In this document: in pieces, positions 52,798 through 61,210 of the stretch | Layout: the number at the start of each line of letters is the position of its first letter | How positions within the stretch are numbered: the stretch's first letter is position 1 | Source: CAWKDC01 sp964383495 | GTDB taxonomy: Bacteria; Pseudomonadota; Gammaproteobacteria; JABCZS01 | DNA: 62,339 nucleotides | Assembly (NCBI GenBank): GCA_964383495.1 | Contig: CAYLHG010000009.1 | Location: 1 to 62,339 of the forward strand | Reading direction: 5' to 3' | Notes under the pieces: model-generated | What the model saw: the letters and a program-made list of their open reading frames with translations, nothing else | What the model was told of the DNA's origin: nothing | Database searches by the model: none | Translations under genes and position numbers: made by a program

Positions 52798-54147
52798 ATG
52801 GACATACGAGCGCTTTCACCCCTTGACGGACGTTACAGTGAAGCAGTTGATTGCTTACGTGATGTTTTCAGCGAATATGCGTTAATACGCTATCGTTACC
52901 GCGCCGAGATAGATTGGTTTTTATTGTTGTGCGATACACTCAATGTTCCTGTACTTAAAGCAGTCACCGCAGATGATAAACATTACTTACAAAAATCTTG
53001 CGATGAGTTTGATATAGATGATGCCGAAGCGGTCAAAAAAATTGAACAAACAACGCGGCACGATGTGAAAGCGTTAGAATATTACATGAAATCGCAATTT
53101 GAAAAACGCCCTACTCTACAAAAAGCGCAAGAATTTATTCATTTTGCATGCACATCTGAAGATATTAATAATATGTCTTACGCTCATATGACAAGAGATG
53201 GGCGAGACGTATTGATTGCATACTACGAAAGCACTGAAAGAACGTTAAAAAATTTCGCTCACATGTTTTCATCACAACCCATGTTATCACGCACACATGG
53301 ACAAAGCGCCACACCTACCACGGCAGGCAAAGAATTTGCAAACATGGCTTATCGGTTATCACAAGGGATATTGCGGTTAAAAAACGTGGCAATTTCCGCT
53401 AAAATGAACGGCGCCGTAGGCAATTTTAATGCACATCGTATTGCATACCCAGATGTTCATTGGCCGCTTATCAGCAAACAATTTATTGAATCGTTAGGAT
53501 TTAAATATCACCCTTTTACAACACAAATAGAGCCACACGATCACTTATGTGAAATGCTGGATGCCATTGCAGCATTAAATGTCATATTAATCGATTGCGC
53601 GCGCGATATGTGGGGTTATATTGCATTTGATTATTTCAAACAAAAATCTATCGAAGGAGAAGTAGGCTCTTCTACCATGCCGCATAAGGTTAATCCGATT
53701 GACTTTGAAAATGCGGAAGGTAATTTTGGTGTTGCTAATGCGCTGGCACGTTTCATGAGCGATAAATTACCAATTTCACGCTTCCAGCGTGATTTAAGCG
53801 ACTCTACTGTTTTGCGCAATTTGGGTGTGATATTTGGGCATACAGTACTGGGACTTACTTCGCTTATTCGCGGGCTAAATAAAATAGATATTCACCACGC
53901 TAAAATAGAAGCAGATTTAAACGCGCACCCCGAAGTATTGACTGAAGCCATACAAACCGTGATGCGCTGCCATGGATTAGAAGCCCCTTATGAGCAATTG
54001 AAAGCGCTTTCAAGGGGGAAGGCTCTCACCTTGGAAGATTTGAGAGCCTTCATTGAGCGCCAGCCATTACCCGAAGCAGACAAACAGCGCTTACTTCAAC
54101 TGACTCCGCAAAAATATCTGGGTTATGCTGATAATGACAAAGATTAG
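52798..54147 (+). CDS. purB: Adenylosuccinate lyase
   Basis: A 449-aa enzyme that removes fumarate in two steps of purine synthesis (SAICAR to AICAR and adenylosuccinate to AMP). The fumarase-family signature GSSTMPHKVNPIDFENAEGN is at about residue 290. The His in SRTHGQSATPTT and the early LSPLDGRYSEAVDCLRD confirm it. The start is ATG 52798 with GAGGATTGAG upstream. It is in an operon with mnmA. Confidence 0.97.
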   Translation: MDIRALSPLDGRYSEAVDCLRDVFSEYALIRYRYRAEIDWFLLLCDTLNVPVLKAVTADDKHYLQKSCDEFDIDDAEAVKKIEQTTRHDVKALEYYMKSQFEKRPTLQKAQEFIHFACTSEDINNMSYAHMTRDGRDVLIAYYESTERTLKNFAHMFSSQPMLSRTHGQSATPTTAGKEFANMAYRLSQGILRLKNVAISAKMNGAVGNFNAHRIAYPDVHWPLISKQFIESLGFKYHPFTTQIEPHDHLCEMLDAIAALNVILIDCARDMWGYIAFDYFKQKSIEGEVGSSTMPHKVNPIDFENAEGNFGVANALARFMSDKLPISRFQRDLSDSTVLRNLGVIFGHTVLGLTSLIRGLNKIDIHHAKIEADLNAHPEVLTEAIQTVMRCHGLEAPYEQLKALSRGKALTLEDLRAFIERQPLPEADKQRLLQLTPQKYLGYADNDKD

Positions 54148-54182
54148 CAAATTATGCTATTATTTGACATAGAGAGGCACCT

Positions 54183-54443
54183 ATGAACATCTCACTAACT
54201 TTTGAATTAGAGCGGTACGTACAGGAAAAGCTTGAGAGCGGGCTATATACCTCCAACAGTGAGATAATAAGGGAGGCTTTGCGTTTAATGCGTGCACATG
54301 ATGAATTACAAATAAACCAAATAAATCAATTAAATAAAGTAATCCAAGTTGGATTAGATCAGTTGGATGCGGGAAATAAAGTTTCCGCCTCCACTTCTTA
54401 TGAAAAATTAAAGAAAAAAATAAATAATATGTCTAAGGAATAA
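54183..54443 (+). CDS. parD: ParD-like antitoxin
   Basis: An 86-aa ribbon-helix-helix antitoxin. The family N-terminus MNISLTFELERYVQEKLESG is followed by YTSNSEIIREALRLMRAHDE, a typical ParD DNA-binding and dimer region. The C-terminal half, which would wrap the toxin, is polar. The stop lies one base before the GTG of the toxin gene. The antitoxin frame is intact although the toxin is broken. Confidence 0.9.
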   Translation: MNISLTFELERYVQEKLESGLYTSNSEIIREALRLMRAHDELQINQINQLNKVIQVGLDQLDAGNKVSASTSYEKLKKKINNMSKE

Positions 54444-54444
54444 G

Positions 54445-54738
54445 GTGAAAAATTATTTTCTGTCAGCTACTGCTGAACAAGATATTGATGAAATAATCTC
54501 ATACATCGCAGAAGGAAACAAAACAGCCGCGCTCAAGCTGCTAGACGTTTTATACGATACACTGGATATGCTTGCTGCAAATCCCAATATGGGCTACAAA
54601 AAACCATTTTTACAAAATCAATCAATCCGTTTTTGACCCTTCAAATGGCATTATCTCATCATTTACAAAGATTGCTCCCCCATTGAAATCGTCCGAGTTC
54701 TTAGCAGCTATAGAGATCTTTCAAACTTATTGAATTAA
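54445..54738 (+). pseudogene. parE: ParE-like toxin with in-frame stop (TGA at codon 64)
   Basis: Reading from GTG 54445, the frame opens NYFLSATAEQDIDEIISYIA and stops at TGA 54634-54636 directly after QNQSIRF. The same frame continues without another stop for 33 codons: PFKWHYLIIYKDCSPIEIVR, then VLSSYRDLSNLLN and TAA at 54738. That continuation is the normal ParE C-terminus, in which a Trp is expected at the stop (RFWPF). A single TGG-to-TGA change therefore explains it. The truncated 63-aa product would lack the C-terminal strand and helix and is probably inactive. ParE normally poisons DNA gyrase. Readthrough is possible but has no support. Confidence 0.85.
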
Positions 54739-54819
54739 ATAAAAAATAATAGTTACAGTTCCTTTCCCCTCCGCCGATACTTAATGTGAAGACCTAATGT
54801 TATCGTAGGAGGAAGTACC

Positions 54820-55014
54820 ATGACAACCCGAAAGCATGACGTTGAAAGCGAAGCCGAAAGTTTAATTCGTGAAATCAACGAAAAAGCAGAAACCATTGAA
54901 GATGAATTGGAAGCTTATACCAAGGCTACGACCAATTACATCAAGAAAAACCCTGTGAAATCAACCGTTATTGCAGCAGTAGCAGGGATAATCGTTGGAA
55001 AATTATTAGGATAA
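54820..55014 (+). CDS. DUF883 family protein (YqjD/ElaB-like)
   Basis: A 64-aa membrane-anchored protein. The first 45 residues form a charged amphipathic helix (ESEAESLIREINEKAETIED). The C-terminus has one membrane helix with the family ending KKNPVKSTVIAAVAGIIVGK. E. coli relatives YqjD and ElaB bind ribosomes in stationary phase. GTAGGAGGAAG precedes the ATG. It heads a three-gene group with yqjE- and yqjK-like genes. Confidence 0.9.
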   Translation: MTTRKHDVESEAESLIREINEKAETIEDELEAYTKATTNYIKKNPVKSTVIAAVAGIIVGKLLG

Positions 55015-55018
55015 TATA

Positions 55019-55375
55019 ATGAGAGGCAACGCTTTAGAAGACATCTGTAGCGCCAGCGTCGCGCTGGTTAAGGAACATGCCTCTCTTTTTTCATTGGAAT
55101 CTGCTTTAGCCAGACAAAGTATTTTCCCTTTTGTATTGAGCTTATTTTGTGCCAGCCTATTATTGCTGAGTGCATGGTTATCCTTAACGGCACTAGGCGC
55201 TTATGCTTTTTATTTGTTTACACACAACATACTCATTAGCATTGCTAGCATTACTGCTATTCAAATAACCGCTTTGTTACTAGCATTATACGCTGCATAT
55301 CAATATCAGCAGCGGTTAACATTCAAATACACCCGCGCACATTTAAAGAATTTATGGGGAAAAGAAGATGAATAG
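55019..55375 (+). CDS. YqjE-like / phage-holin-superfamily membrane protein
   Basis: A 118-aa protein with two long hydrophobic segments (FPFVLSLFCASLLLLSAWLS and SIASITAIQITALLLALYAA) and a basic C-terminus. This is the plan of YqjE, encoded between yqjD and yqjK in enterobacteria. It starts four bases after the DUF883 gene and overlaps the next gene by 8 bp. The function is unknown. Confidence 0.8.
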   Translation: MRGNALEDICSASVALVKEHASLFSLESALARQSIFPFVLSLFCASLLLLSAWLSLTALGAYAFYLFTHNILISIASITAIQITALLLALYAAYQYQQRLTFKYTRAHLKNLWGKEDE

Positions 55376-55607
55376 CAGCCGAACGATTTTACGCGCCATC
55401 AAAAAAACAAATACAGATATTAAACATCATCAACAACAATTACAAAATGGTTTAGATGACCTCATTCCTTCCGCACCCTATTTATATGCAATGCCTGTAG
55501 TCGCATTTTTATTAGGTTTGAGGTATGCTAAACTTTGTGCGCGTTTATTATCTTTGCCGTCCTTACGCACGTATAGTATATTTTTACCTCCCTTATTCAA
55601 GGAATGA
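55368..55607 (+). CDS. YqjK-like small protein
   Basis: A 79-aa protein with a polar Gln/His/Lys-rich N-terminal half (IKHHQQQLQNGLDDL) and one hydrophobic segment (YLYAMPVVAFLLGLRYA). It is the third gene of the yqjDEK-like group by position; sequence similarity to YqjK is weak. It overlaps the preceding gene by 8 bp, which supports it being real. Confidence 0.7.
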   Translation: MNSSRTILRAIKKTNTDIKHHQQQLQNGLDDLIPSAPYLYAMPVVAFLLGLRYAKLCARLLSLPSLRTYSIFLPPLFKE

Positions 55608-55610
55608 TTT

Positions 55611-56780
55611 GTGCTCGACACGCTACGCCATGATCTCAAAACGATTGTTAACATCAACAGCCACACATTAAACCCAGCCGGTGTTCGTGCCGTAGGAGAA
55701 TACCTTCAGCCACGCTTTGAAGCGCTTGGTTTTCAAACAGAATGGCACCCTAATACTGATCCCCAATTTGGTGATCACTTATTCGCCACGCACACAGGCG
55801 AAGGGCCGCACATTTTATTATTAGGCCATTTAGACACAGTATTCCCACTTGATAGCCCTTTCCAACATTACACAGACACATCAGAAAAAGCCAGTGGCCC
55901 CGGCGTATATGACATGAAGGGCGGGTTACTTGTTATCTTATACACATTAGAAGCAATGCACAAAGAAGGTTTATTAAAAAATCGCCATATCACGGTTGCA
56001 CTGTTAGGCGATGAAGAGCATACATCACAACCTTGGGAAATCAGCCGCAACACCTTATTAAAAACAGCGAAAACAGCTGATTATGCGATTGGGTTTGAAT
56101 TTGCACGCGCCCCCAATGTGGCGGTGATTGAACGTCGCGGCACCACCAATTGGACATTAGAAGTGCATGCACCAGGCGGGCACTCATCACGCATCACACA
56201 CCCTGAAGTGGGAGTAGGCGCTATTTATCACACCATGCGCATTTTGCAACATATGCGCGATGAAATGAAAAAACATGTTGGATTAACGTTAAATCCTGGG
56301 TTGATTGCCGGCGGTAGCGGGTTGATTTTCAATTCAAACGAAATAGAAGCTATTGGCGCGCACAATATCATTGCCACACAAACCATGGTGCAAGGTGATA
56401 TTCGCTATACAAATCGCGAGCAGTTTGAAGCGGTGAATGATGCATTACAACGTATTTTAAAAACGCTTGATGATCCTCACATGCATGCGACACTGACTTT
56501 TTTATCACCTAAACCTGCCATGGAACGCAAACCCGGCAATGAAAAATTACTATCATTGTTAAGTGACATTAATATATCGCTAGGTGGCGAGCCCATGCAT
56601 GCAGTGGATCGCATGCTTGCAGGGGCTTCAGATATGAACATGGTCAGCGCTTACGTCCCAAACTGCATTGATAGTTTAGGAGTATTAGGCGGCTGCGCGC
56701 ATTCCGAGCACGAATGGATGAGCCTAACAGATTTTCCGTTTGTGATGGAAAGAGTCAAGCGGTTGATTATGGCGCTATGA
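55611..56780 (+). CDS. M20 family metallopeptidase (carboxypeptidase G2-like)
   Basis: A 389-aa zinc peptidase. Metal ligands are visible in LLLGHLDTVFP (His, Asp), PGVYDMKGGL (bridging Asp) and LLGDEEHTS (catalytic Glu pair). The dimerisation domain includes HAPGGHSSRITHPEVGVGA. CAHSEHEWM near the C-terminus supplies the last His. It most resembles carboxypeptidase G2/ArgE-type enzymes that remove glutamate or acyl groups; the substrate is unknown. It starts with GTG three bases after the yqjK-like stop. No signal peptide. Confidence 0.88.
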   Translation: MLDTLRHDLKTIVNINSHTLNPAGVRAVGEYLQPRFEALGFQTEWHPNTDPQFGDHLFATHTGEGPHILLLGHLDTVFPLDSPFQHYTDTSEKASGPGVYDMKGGLLVILYTLEAMHKEGLLKNRHITVALLGDEEHTSQPWEISRNTLLKTAKTADYAIGFEFARAPNVAVIERRGTTNWTLEVHAPGGHSSRITHPEVGVGAIYHTMRILQHMRDEMKKHVGLTLNPGLIAGGSGLIFNSNEIEAIGAHNIIATQTMVQGDIRYTNREQFEAVNDALQRILKTLDDPHMHATLTFLSPKPAMERKPGNEKLLSLLSDINISLGGEPMHAVDRMLAGASDMNMVSAYVPNCIDSLGVLGGCAHSEHEWMSLTDFPFVMERVKRLIMAL

Positions 56781-56809
56781 TCTAGGCGTAGGGGCGCACA
56801 ATATGCGCT

Positions 56810-58183
56810 CTACAGTATACAATGCTGCATTATCTCTTCCACCCTCACCCTCTTCTGCTCTAATGTATCTCTATCCCTCACCGTGACGGTATCTTTTAAA
56901 GCAGGATCAGAATCTGATGCGCCAATGGTATCAAAATCCACTGTCACACAATAAGGCGTTCCAATTTCATCATGGCGCCGATAATTTTTACCAATATTGC
57001 CTGAATTTTCCAGCACCACCCTGCCGCGAATTTTCTGCCGCAACGTGCGCACAATATTTTCAGCATACTCCACCAATTCTGGCTTATTTTTCGCCAACGG
57101 AACCACCGCAATTTTAATGGGTGCTAAATGTGGCTTCAATTTTAATACAGTACGTGTTTCGCCGTTTGGCAACACCTCTTCATGATAGGCTTCTGCCAAC
57201 ACTGCTAATACACCGCGGTCCACTCCCGCAGAAGGTTCAATCACATAAGGAACAAACCATTCTTTCGTTTCAATATCTTGAACTGCTAATTTTTGGACAC
57301 TGTCATTATTCGGCAATATTTTTGCTTTGATATTTAAGGTCTCCGGCGATTTTGTATGCGAACCTAAATCATAATCCGTACGGTTTGCCACACCTTCTAA
57401 TTCTTCCAAACCATGCGGGAAGCGATAGCAAATATCAACCGTTGCTTTAGAATAATGTGCTAAATCTTCAGGTTTTTGCTCCACACGCTCCAAATTTTCC
57501 ACACTCAACCCTTGGTTCAACCACCAATGGTAGCGTGACTCTACCCAATACTGGTGCCACGCATCATCTTCGCCTGGTTTTACAAAAAATTCTAATTCCA
57601 TTTGCTCAAATTCACGCACACGAAAAATAAAATTGCGCGGTGTAATTTCATTTCGAAATGCTTTACCTATTTGCGCAATCCCAAAAGGCAATTTGGGCAC
57701 AACGCTGTCCATCACGTTTTTAAAATTCACAAAAATACCTTGCGCCGTTTCAGGACGCAAATATGCAAGCGCATCATCATTCACAACGGGGCCTACTTGC
57801 GTACGAAACATTAAATTAAACGGCCGTGGCTCGGTTAAATCTTTTTTACCACACACCAAACATTGGCCTTCTTTCACAAAATCAGCACGAAAACGTGATT
57901 TGCATTGCTTGCAATCCACCATAGGGTCACTGAAAGTATCTTCATGACCAGAATGGCGCAACACGGTACGCGCCGTAACAATGCTGGCATCCAAACCTTC
58001 TACGTCATCCCGCTGATACACCATGGCATCCCACCATGCTTGTTTGAGGTTATTTTTAAGCTCCACTCCCATGGGGCCATAATCATAAAAACCTTGCAGG
58101 CCGCCATAAATTTGGCTGGAAGGAAAAATAAAACCCCGGCGCTTGCATAGTGCGACCAAAGAATCCATTGAAGTTGCTGCCAC
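56810..58183 (-). CDS. glyQS: Glycyl-tRNA synthetase, homodimeric (class IIa) type
   Basis: A 457-aa single-chain glycyl-tRNA synthetase of the type usual in Firmicutes, archaea and eukaryotes. Visible are KRRGFIFPSSQIYGGLQGFY, YDYGPMGVELKNN, the zinc-type cysteines CKQCKSRF and CLVCGKKD, LRPETAQGIFVNFKN, motif 2 GKAFRNEITPRNFIFRVREF and the C-terminal anticodon domain with RGVLAVLAEAYHEE. Most gammaproteobacteria instead use the two-gene GlyQ/GlyS tetramer. The start is GTG 58183 with AGGGG upstream, or ATG 58168. Upstream is the divergent methyltransferase gene. Confidence 0.94.
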   Translation of the reverse strand: MAATSMDSLVALCKRRGFIFPSSQIYGGLQGFYDYGPMGVELKNNLKQAWWDAMVYQRDDVEGLDASIVTARTVLRHSGHEDTFSDPMVDCKQCKSRFRADFVKEGQCLVCGKKDLTEPRPFNLMFRTQVGPVVNDDALAYLRPETAQGIFVNFKNVMDSVVPKLPFGIAQIGKAFRNEITPRNFIFRVREFEQMELEFFVKPGEDDAWHQYWVESRYHWWLNQGLSVENLERVEQKPEDLAHYSKATVDICYRFPHGLEELEGVANRTDYDLGSHTKSPETLNIKAKILPNNDSVQKLAVQDIETKEWFVPYVIEPSAGVDRGVLAVLAEAYHEEVLPNGETRTVLKLKPHLAPIKIAVVPLAKNKPELVEYAENIVRTLRQKIRGRVVLENSGNIGKNYRRHDEIGTPYCVTVDFDTIGASDSDPALKDTVTVRDRDTLEQKRVRVEEIMQHCIL

Positions 58184-58267
58184 CGTTCACCGCCCCTGTT
58201 TGAAATAATCCAAAATGTTACCATGATTTGCCTTTCTTTTGCGCCTTCTTTCCCTTAAAATGCCCTC

Positions 58268-59161
58268 ATGAAAACATCCTTAGAAAAGCTCCTAGAGCAC
58301 ATCCCTCTCTCACAACTACGTGAAGCGGCTGAAACACTTTCACAACGCTATCGCCACGGTGAAAAGCCTTATCTTACAGAAGAATATCATTATGCAGCTT
58401 ATTTGGCTGTGCGTTTTCCCGCTACGTTTCAGGCTATTTCCCAAACCTTTCAACAGGTTAATCCTGAAACTATACACTCTTTTTTGGACTTGGGCGCAGG
58501 CCCTGGCACAGGCTTTTTGGCTGCCCAAACCTATTTTGAAGGGCTTACTCACGCTACGCTCATCGAAACAGATCCGCACTTTATTAGCTTGGGCAAACAG
58601 CTTACTGGGCCTTTAGCAACATGGAAGCGGGCCACACTCCCCTGCACACTGCCCCCGCATGATCTTGTCTTACTTTCATACAGTTTGAATGAAATGGCCG
58701 AGCCTGAAAAAGTAGTAAAAGCTGCCTGGGCAGCAACGCAACAATTTTTAGTGATCATTGAACCAGGCACACCAGCAGGTTACGCGCAGTTGATGGCCAC
58801 GCGTACCTTTTTATTATCTCAAGGTGCATTTATGGTAGCGCCTTGCCCGAATGCATTGGATTGCCCCATGCAAAAACCGAATTGGTGTCATTTTCCTGCC
58901 CGCGTAGAACGTAACCGGTTACACCGTTATCTGAAACAAGGAACTTTAGGGTTTGAAGATGAAAAATACAGTTATTTAATTGTTTCTAAAACGGTGCAAC
59001 CCTTGCCTAAAAACCGAGTGGTAGCGCCGGTGACATTCAAAAAAAATCAAGTAATCTTACCGCTATGCACAGAAGGACAGCTTAGCACAATCACCGTCAC
59101 CCAAAAAACGAAAGAGCTTTATAAGCGGTGTCGCAAGCTGAGTTGGGGGGATGAACTGTAA
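58268..59161 (+). CDS. Rsm22-like ribosomal small-subunit methyltransferase family protein
   Basis: A 297-aa SAM-binding protein. The nucleotide-binding loop is FLDLGAGPGTGFLAA (about residues 78-92), and LLSYSLNEM follows. The C-terminal part holds four cysteines in APCPNALDCPM and NWCHFPARVERNRLHR, then GFEDEKYSYL, which define the Rsm22 family. Mitochondrial Rsm22/METTL17 binds the small ribosomal subunit with an Fe-S cluster. Whether the bacterial form methylates rRNA is not settled. Confidence 0.86.
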   Translation: MKTSLEKLLEHIPLSQLREAAETLSQRYRHGEKPYLTEEYHYAAYLAVRFPATFQAISQTFQQVNPETIHSFLDLGAGPGTGFLAAQTYFEGLTHATLIETDPHFISLGKQLTGPLATWKRATLPCTLPPHDLVLLSYSLNEMAEPEKVVKAAWAATQQFLVIIEPGTPAGYAQLMATRTFLLSQGAFMVAPCPNALDCPMQKPNWCHFPARVERNRLHRYLKQGTLGFEDEKYSYLIVSKTVQPLPKNRVVAPVTFKKNQVILPLCTEGQLSTITVTQKTKELYKRCRKLSWGDEL

Positions 59162-59251
59162 GCCCACCGGCATTTTAGATCGGCTTTTACATTAACGCCG
59201 CTTGGGCAGGACAGCCAGCGCTACACCTAAAACATAAGTAGGGACGGCTGC

Positions 59252-60292
59252 TCAAGGGCCGTTTATAATTATATTATTATTGTTGTTATTACTACTCGTG
59301 TCATTATCGTTATTATTGTTGTTGTTATTGTTATTATTCTGAGATGCTCGTGCTACAGCAGCAGCATTAGGGCCCTCTAAATCAGCTTTTAAACGCTGGT
59401 CCATCCCTGTAATGCTACCCCGATCACTTGCCTCTGGCCGATCAAAGATCGCGGTCTCAATAGAGAGCAGCTTATCAGTAAGCGTGTTGAGCTCCGTAAC
59501 AATAGCTGACACCTTCCTCATTTGTTCAGAGCTTAACCCTTCCCTACCTTCCTTACTCGCTTGTGCTAAGATCTGGGCTACTCCAATAAACAACCGGCTT
59601 CTAAAACTTCGAATAACATCGGCGTTGGAGCCATCTGGAATTCTATGCCACTGCTCAGGTAGCATCTTTAGACCCGCTTTTTCCAATACTGCAACAGATT
59701 CCTTCTGCTTTGCCTGATAGTTCTCAAGCATAGCAAGCGTGGTTGCAGTTTCTTCAATCGAGCTTTTCAAAATATCATAGGCACGCTGAAATTCTATAAA
59801 ATCCCCTTCTATTTCTGCATACGTACGAGAGACCTTGTTACCCTTTGAGTCCACAGGAGCGCTAAAAAATTTATTTGTAGCTCGAAGTGCAGGAGTCTGC
59901 ATAGCCTCTTTAAGCTCTTGCATCTTTTTTTCCAACTTTGCAAGCAGCTCTCTCATCTTACCAGCCGATCCATTTCCAGCTAGCACTCTTTCGGCACCCT
60001 GCTCACAGTCACGTTTAAGAGTATCCCGAATATTTTCAGCTGCTGCTTCAATCTTACTGCAAGCAGCTATTTTATCTTGATCATCTTTATCGGCATTACT
60101 GGCATGCGATCTACCTTTATCCCTGGCCTTTGCCTGCCCGGTCTGAGAAAGGTCGTCTGCCGTGCTTATCGTATTCTTAATTACGGTTCGCGAATTGGGA
60201 TCAACAGTAAATAGTATTTTTCTTTTGTCGTTTATCGCTGTTACGTTTCGATGCCGGTGGTCCAGCGATTCAGCCATGAGTGAGTATGGCAT
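59252..60292 (-). CDS. Hypothetical coiled-coil protein with poly-asparagine tail
   Basis: A 346-aa protein of unknown family. The N-terminal 60 residues are polar. Residues about 60-320 are predicted mostly helical with coiled-coil character (MRELLAKLEKKMQELKEAM; IEETATTLAMLENYQAKQKE). The C-terminus is a run of ten Asn, then DNDTSS, six Asn, and IIINGP. The start is ATG 60292 with GGAGG five bases upstream; ATG/TTG codons up to 60307 are less likely. There is no signal peptide or membrane helix. Homopolymeric Asn is rare in bacteria and common in Dictyostelium-type amoebae. Confidence 0.75.
   Translation of the reverse strand: MPYSLMAESLDHRHRNVTAINDKRKILFTVDPNSRTVIKNTISTADDLSQTGQAKARDKGRSHASNADKDDQDKIAACSKIEAAAENIRDTLKRDCEQGAERVLAGNGSAGKMRELLAKLEKKMQELKEAMQTPALRATNKFFSAPVDSKGNKVSRTYAEIEGDFIEFQRAYDILKSSIEETATTLAMLENYQAKQKESVAVLEKAGLKMLPEQWHRIPDGSNADVIRSFRSRLFIGVAQILAQASKEGREGLSSEQMRKVSAIVTELNTLTDKLLSIETAIFDRPEASDRGSITGMDQRLKADLEGPNAAAVARASQNNNNNNNNNNDNDTSSNNNNNNIIINGP
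59263..59336. repeat. AAT/AAC trinucleotide repeat encoding poly-Asn
   Basis: On the coding (minus) strand AAC and AAT codons are repeated in two blocks separated by a short Asp/Thr/Ser stretch. Any slippage in units of three would change tail length without breaking the frame. Confidence 0.8.
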
Positions 60293-60628
60293 AGCGGCCT
60301 CCATCAAACAAAATTATTTATTCAGTATTCTTACAAGTTAAGTCTAGCCCACTCCCAAGAATGTTCAAGTTTTCTAAAATAAATGACGATAGATAATAAC
60401 GTTTAAAAACATGTGATTATAGAATACATGTTGTAAAAGCTTGCACTCATTGAACTCATTAATCCAAACAGGCCCACGTCCGGCAGGTAAAGCTATCATT
60501 AGTCAAATGCTTTACTTGAACTTTTTTTAAGGCACGTATCAGCAACCAAAAGGAAGCCCTGCAAGAACCTCGAGGATTTTTAAAATAATAAAAACCAAAA
60601 TATTTCTCATAACCCATTGTTTTTATTC

Positions 60629-60702
60629 TGCCGGCGCGGGGAATCGAACCTCGGACCTACTGATTACGAATCATACCCCATACATGCACTACAACACCCA
60701 GC
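60629..60702 (-). tRNA. Degenerate tRNA-like sequence, anticodon CGU (Thr), no CCA
   Basis: On the minus strand 74 bases fit the tRNA plan: an acceptor stem with five of seven pairs, an anticodon loop TTCGTAA (anticodon CGT) with only three of five stem pairs, AGGTCC variable region, and a T arm GAGG-TTCGATT-CCCC with one mismatch. No CCA follows the discriminator A. The D arm is poor. It looks like a decayed tRNA-Thr or a foreign tRNA fragment, not a working bacterial tRNA. Confidence 0.45.
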
Positions 60703-60786
60703 AACAAATAATAACATTTAAAAACATTATGTTACAATATTCAGCTGCTTTACCATGTTGTCAATTGTTGCTGTTTTTTATGCTTT

Positions 60787-60806
60787 AGTGTCCCATCAGT
60801 GTCCCA
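60787..60806. repeat. Tandem 9-bp direct repeat AGTGTCCCA
   Basis: Two exact copies of AGTGTCCCA separated by TC, 85 bp from the 5' end of the tRNA-like sequence. GTGTCCCA/TGGGACAC motifs are often seen beside tRNA-borne attachment sites and integrase genes. No integrase remains in the window. Confidence 0.35.
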
Positions 60807-60879
60807 AGATATAAGCTCGTTGTCTTTAGAGCTAAAGACCCATACAATATCCGCTTAGAGTTTTGTTGTAGAGGTAACC

Positions 60880-61143
60880 ATGAAATTTAAATTAGCCACA
60901 CTCCTGCTCGCTGTGTCTCTCAGTGCTTTTGCTTTTGACCACACCTATGACGTTTATGGTGAGGACGAACTGGGTCGTGAGCTTGAGGGGAGCATCTACA
61001 CCACCAATGGCCAACGTGAGGTGCATGGGGAATTGACGGATAGTAATGGTCATACAGTAGAGTTCTACGGACAGTGGGAAGGTACTGGCGAAATTAGTGG
61101 AGAAACTGAGAATGGGCTCTTAGTAGATTTATATACGCAATAA
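60880..61143 (+). CDS. Hypothetical small exported protein
   Basis: An 87-aa protein with a clear signal peptide (FKLATLLLAVSLSAFAF). The mature part of about 68 residues is acidic and rich in Gly, Glu and Thr, with a repeating beta pattern (LEGSIYTTNGQREVHGELTD; VEFYGQWEGTGEISGETENG). This suggests a small beta-sandwich or beta-barrel secreted or periplasmic protein. AGAGGTAACC precedes the ATG. I do not recognise the family. Confidence 0.8.
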   Translation: MKFKLATLLLAVSLSAFAFDHTYDVYGEDELGRELEGSIYTTNGQREVHGELTDSNGHTVEFYGQWEGTGEISGETENGLLVDLYTQ

Positions 61144-61210
61144 CATAAGTAACCGTCATTGCTTTTTGAAAGGAACCGTCACATCTGAAAAACGCATGGG
61201 TTAATTTTCT

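Larger units (their letters stand above)
60308..60879. other. Intergenic region with tRNA-like remnant and short direct repeat
   Basis: This 572-bp stretch has no convincing protein gene. It holds a degenerate tRNA-like sequence (60629-60702) and a 9-bp direct repeat (60787-60806). The rest is AT-rich with no recognisable promoter beyond the expected start region of the 60880 gene. It may be a scar of integration. Confidence 0.5.

Noticed and set aside
54634..54636. TGA in parE as recoding (selenocysteine or Trp)
   Set aside because: No SECIS-like structure is evident, and many genes here use TGA as a normal stop (for example hipA and mnmA), so a nonsense mutation is simpler.
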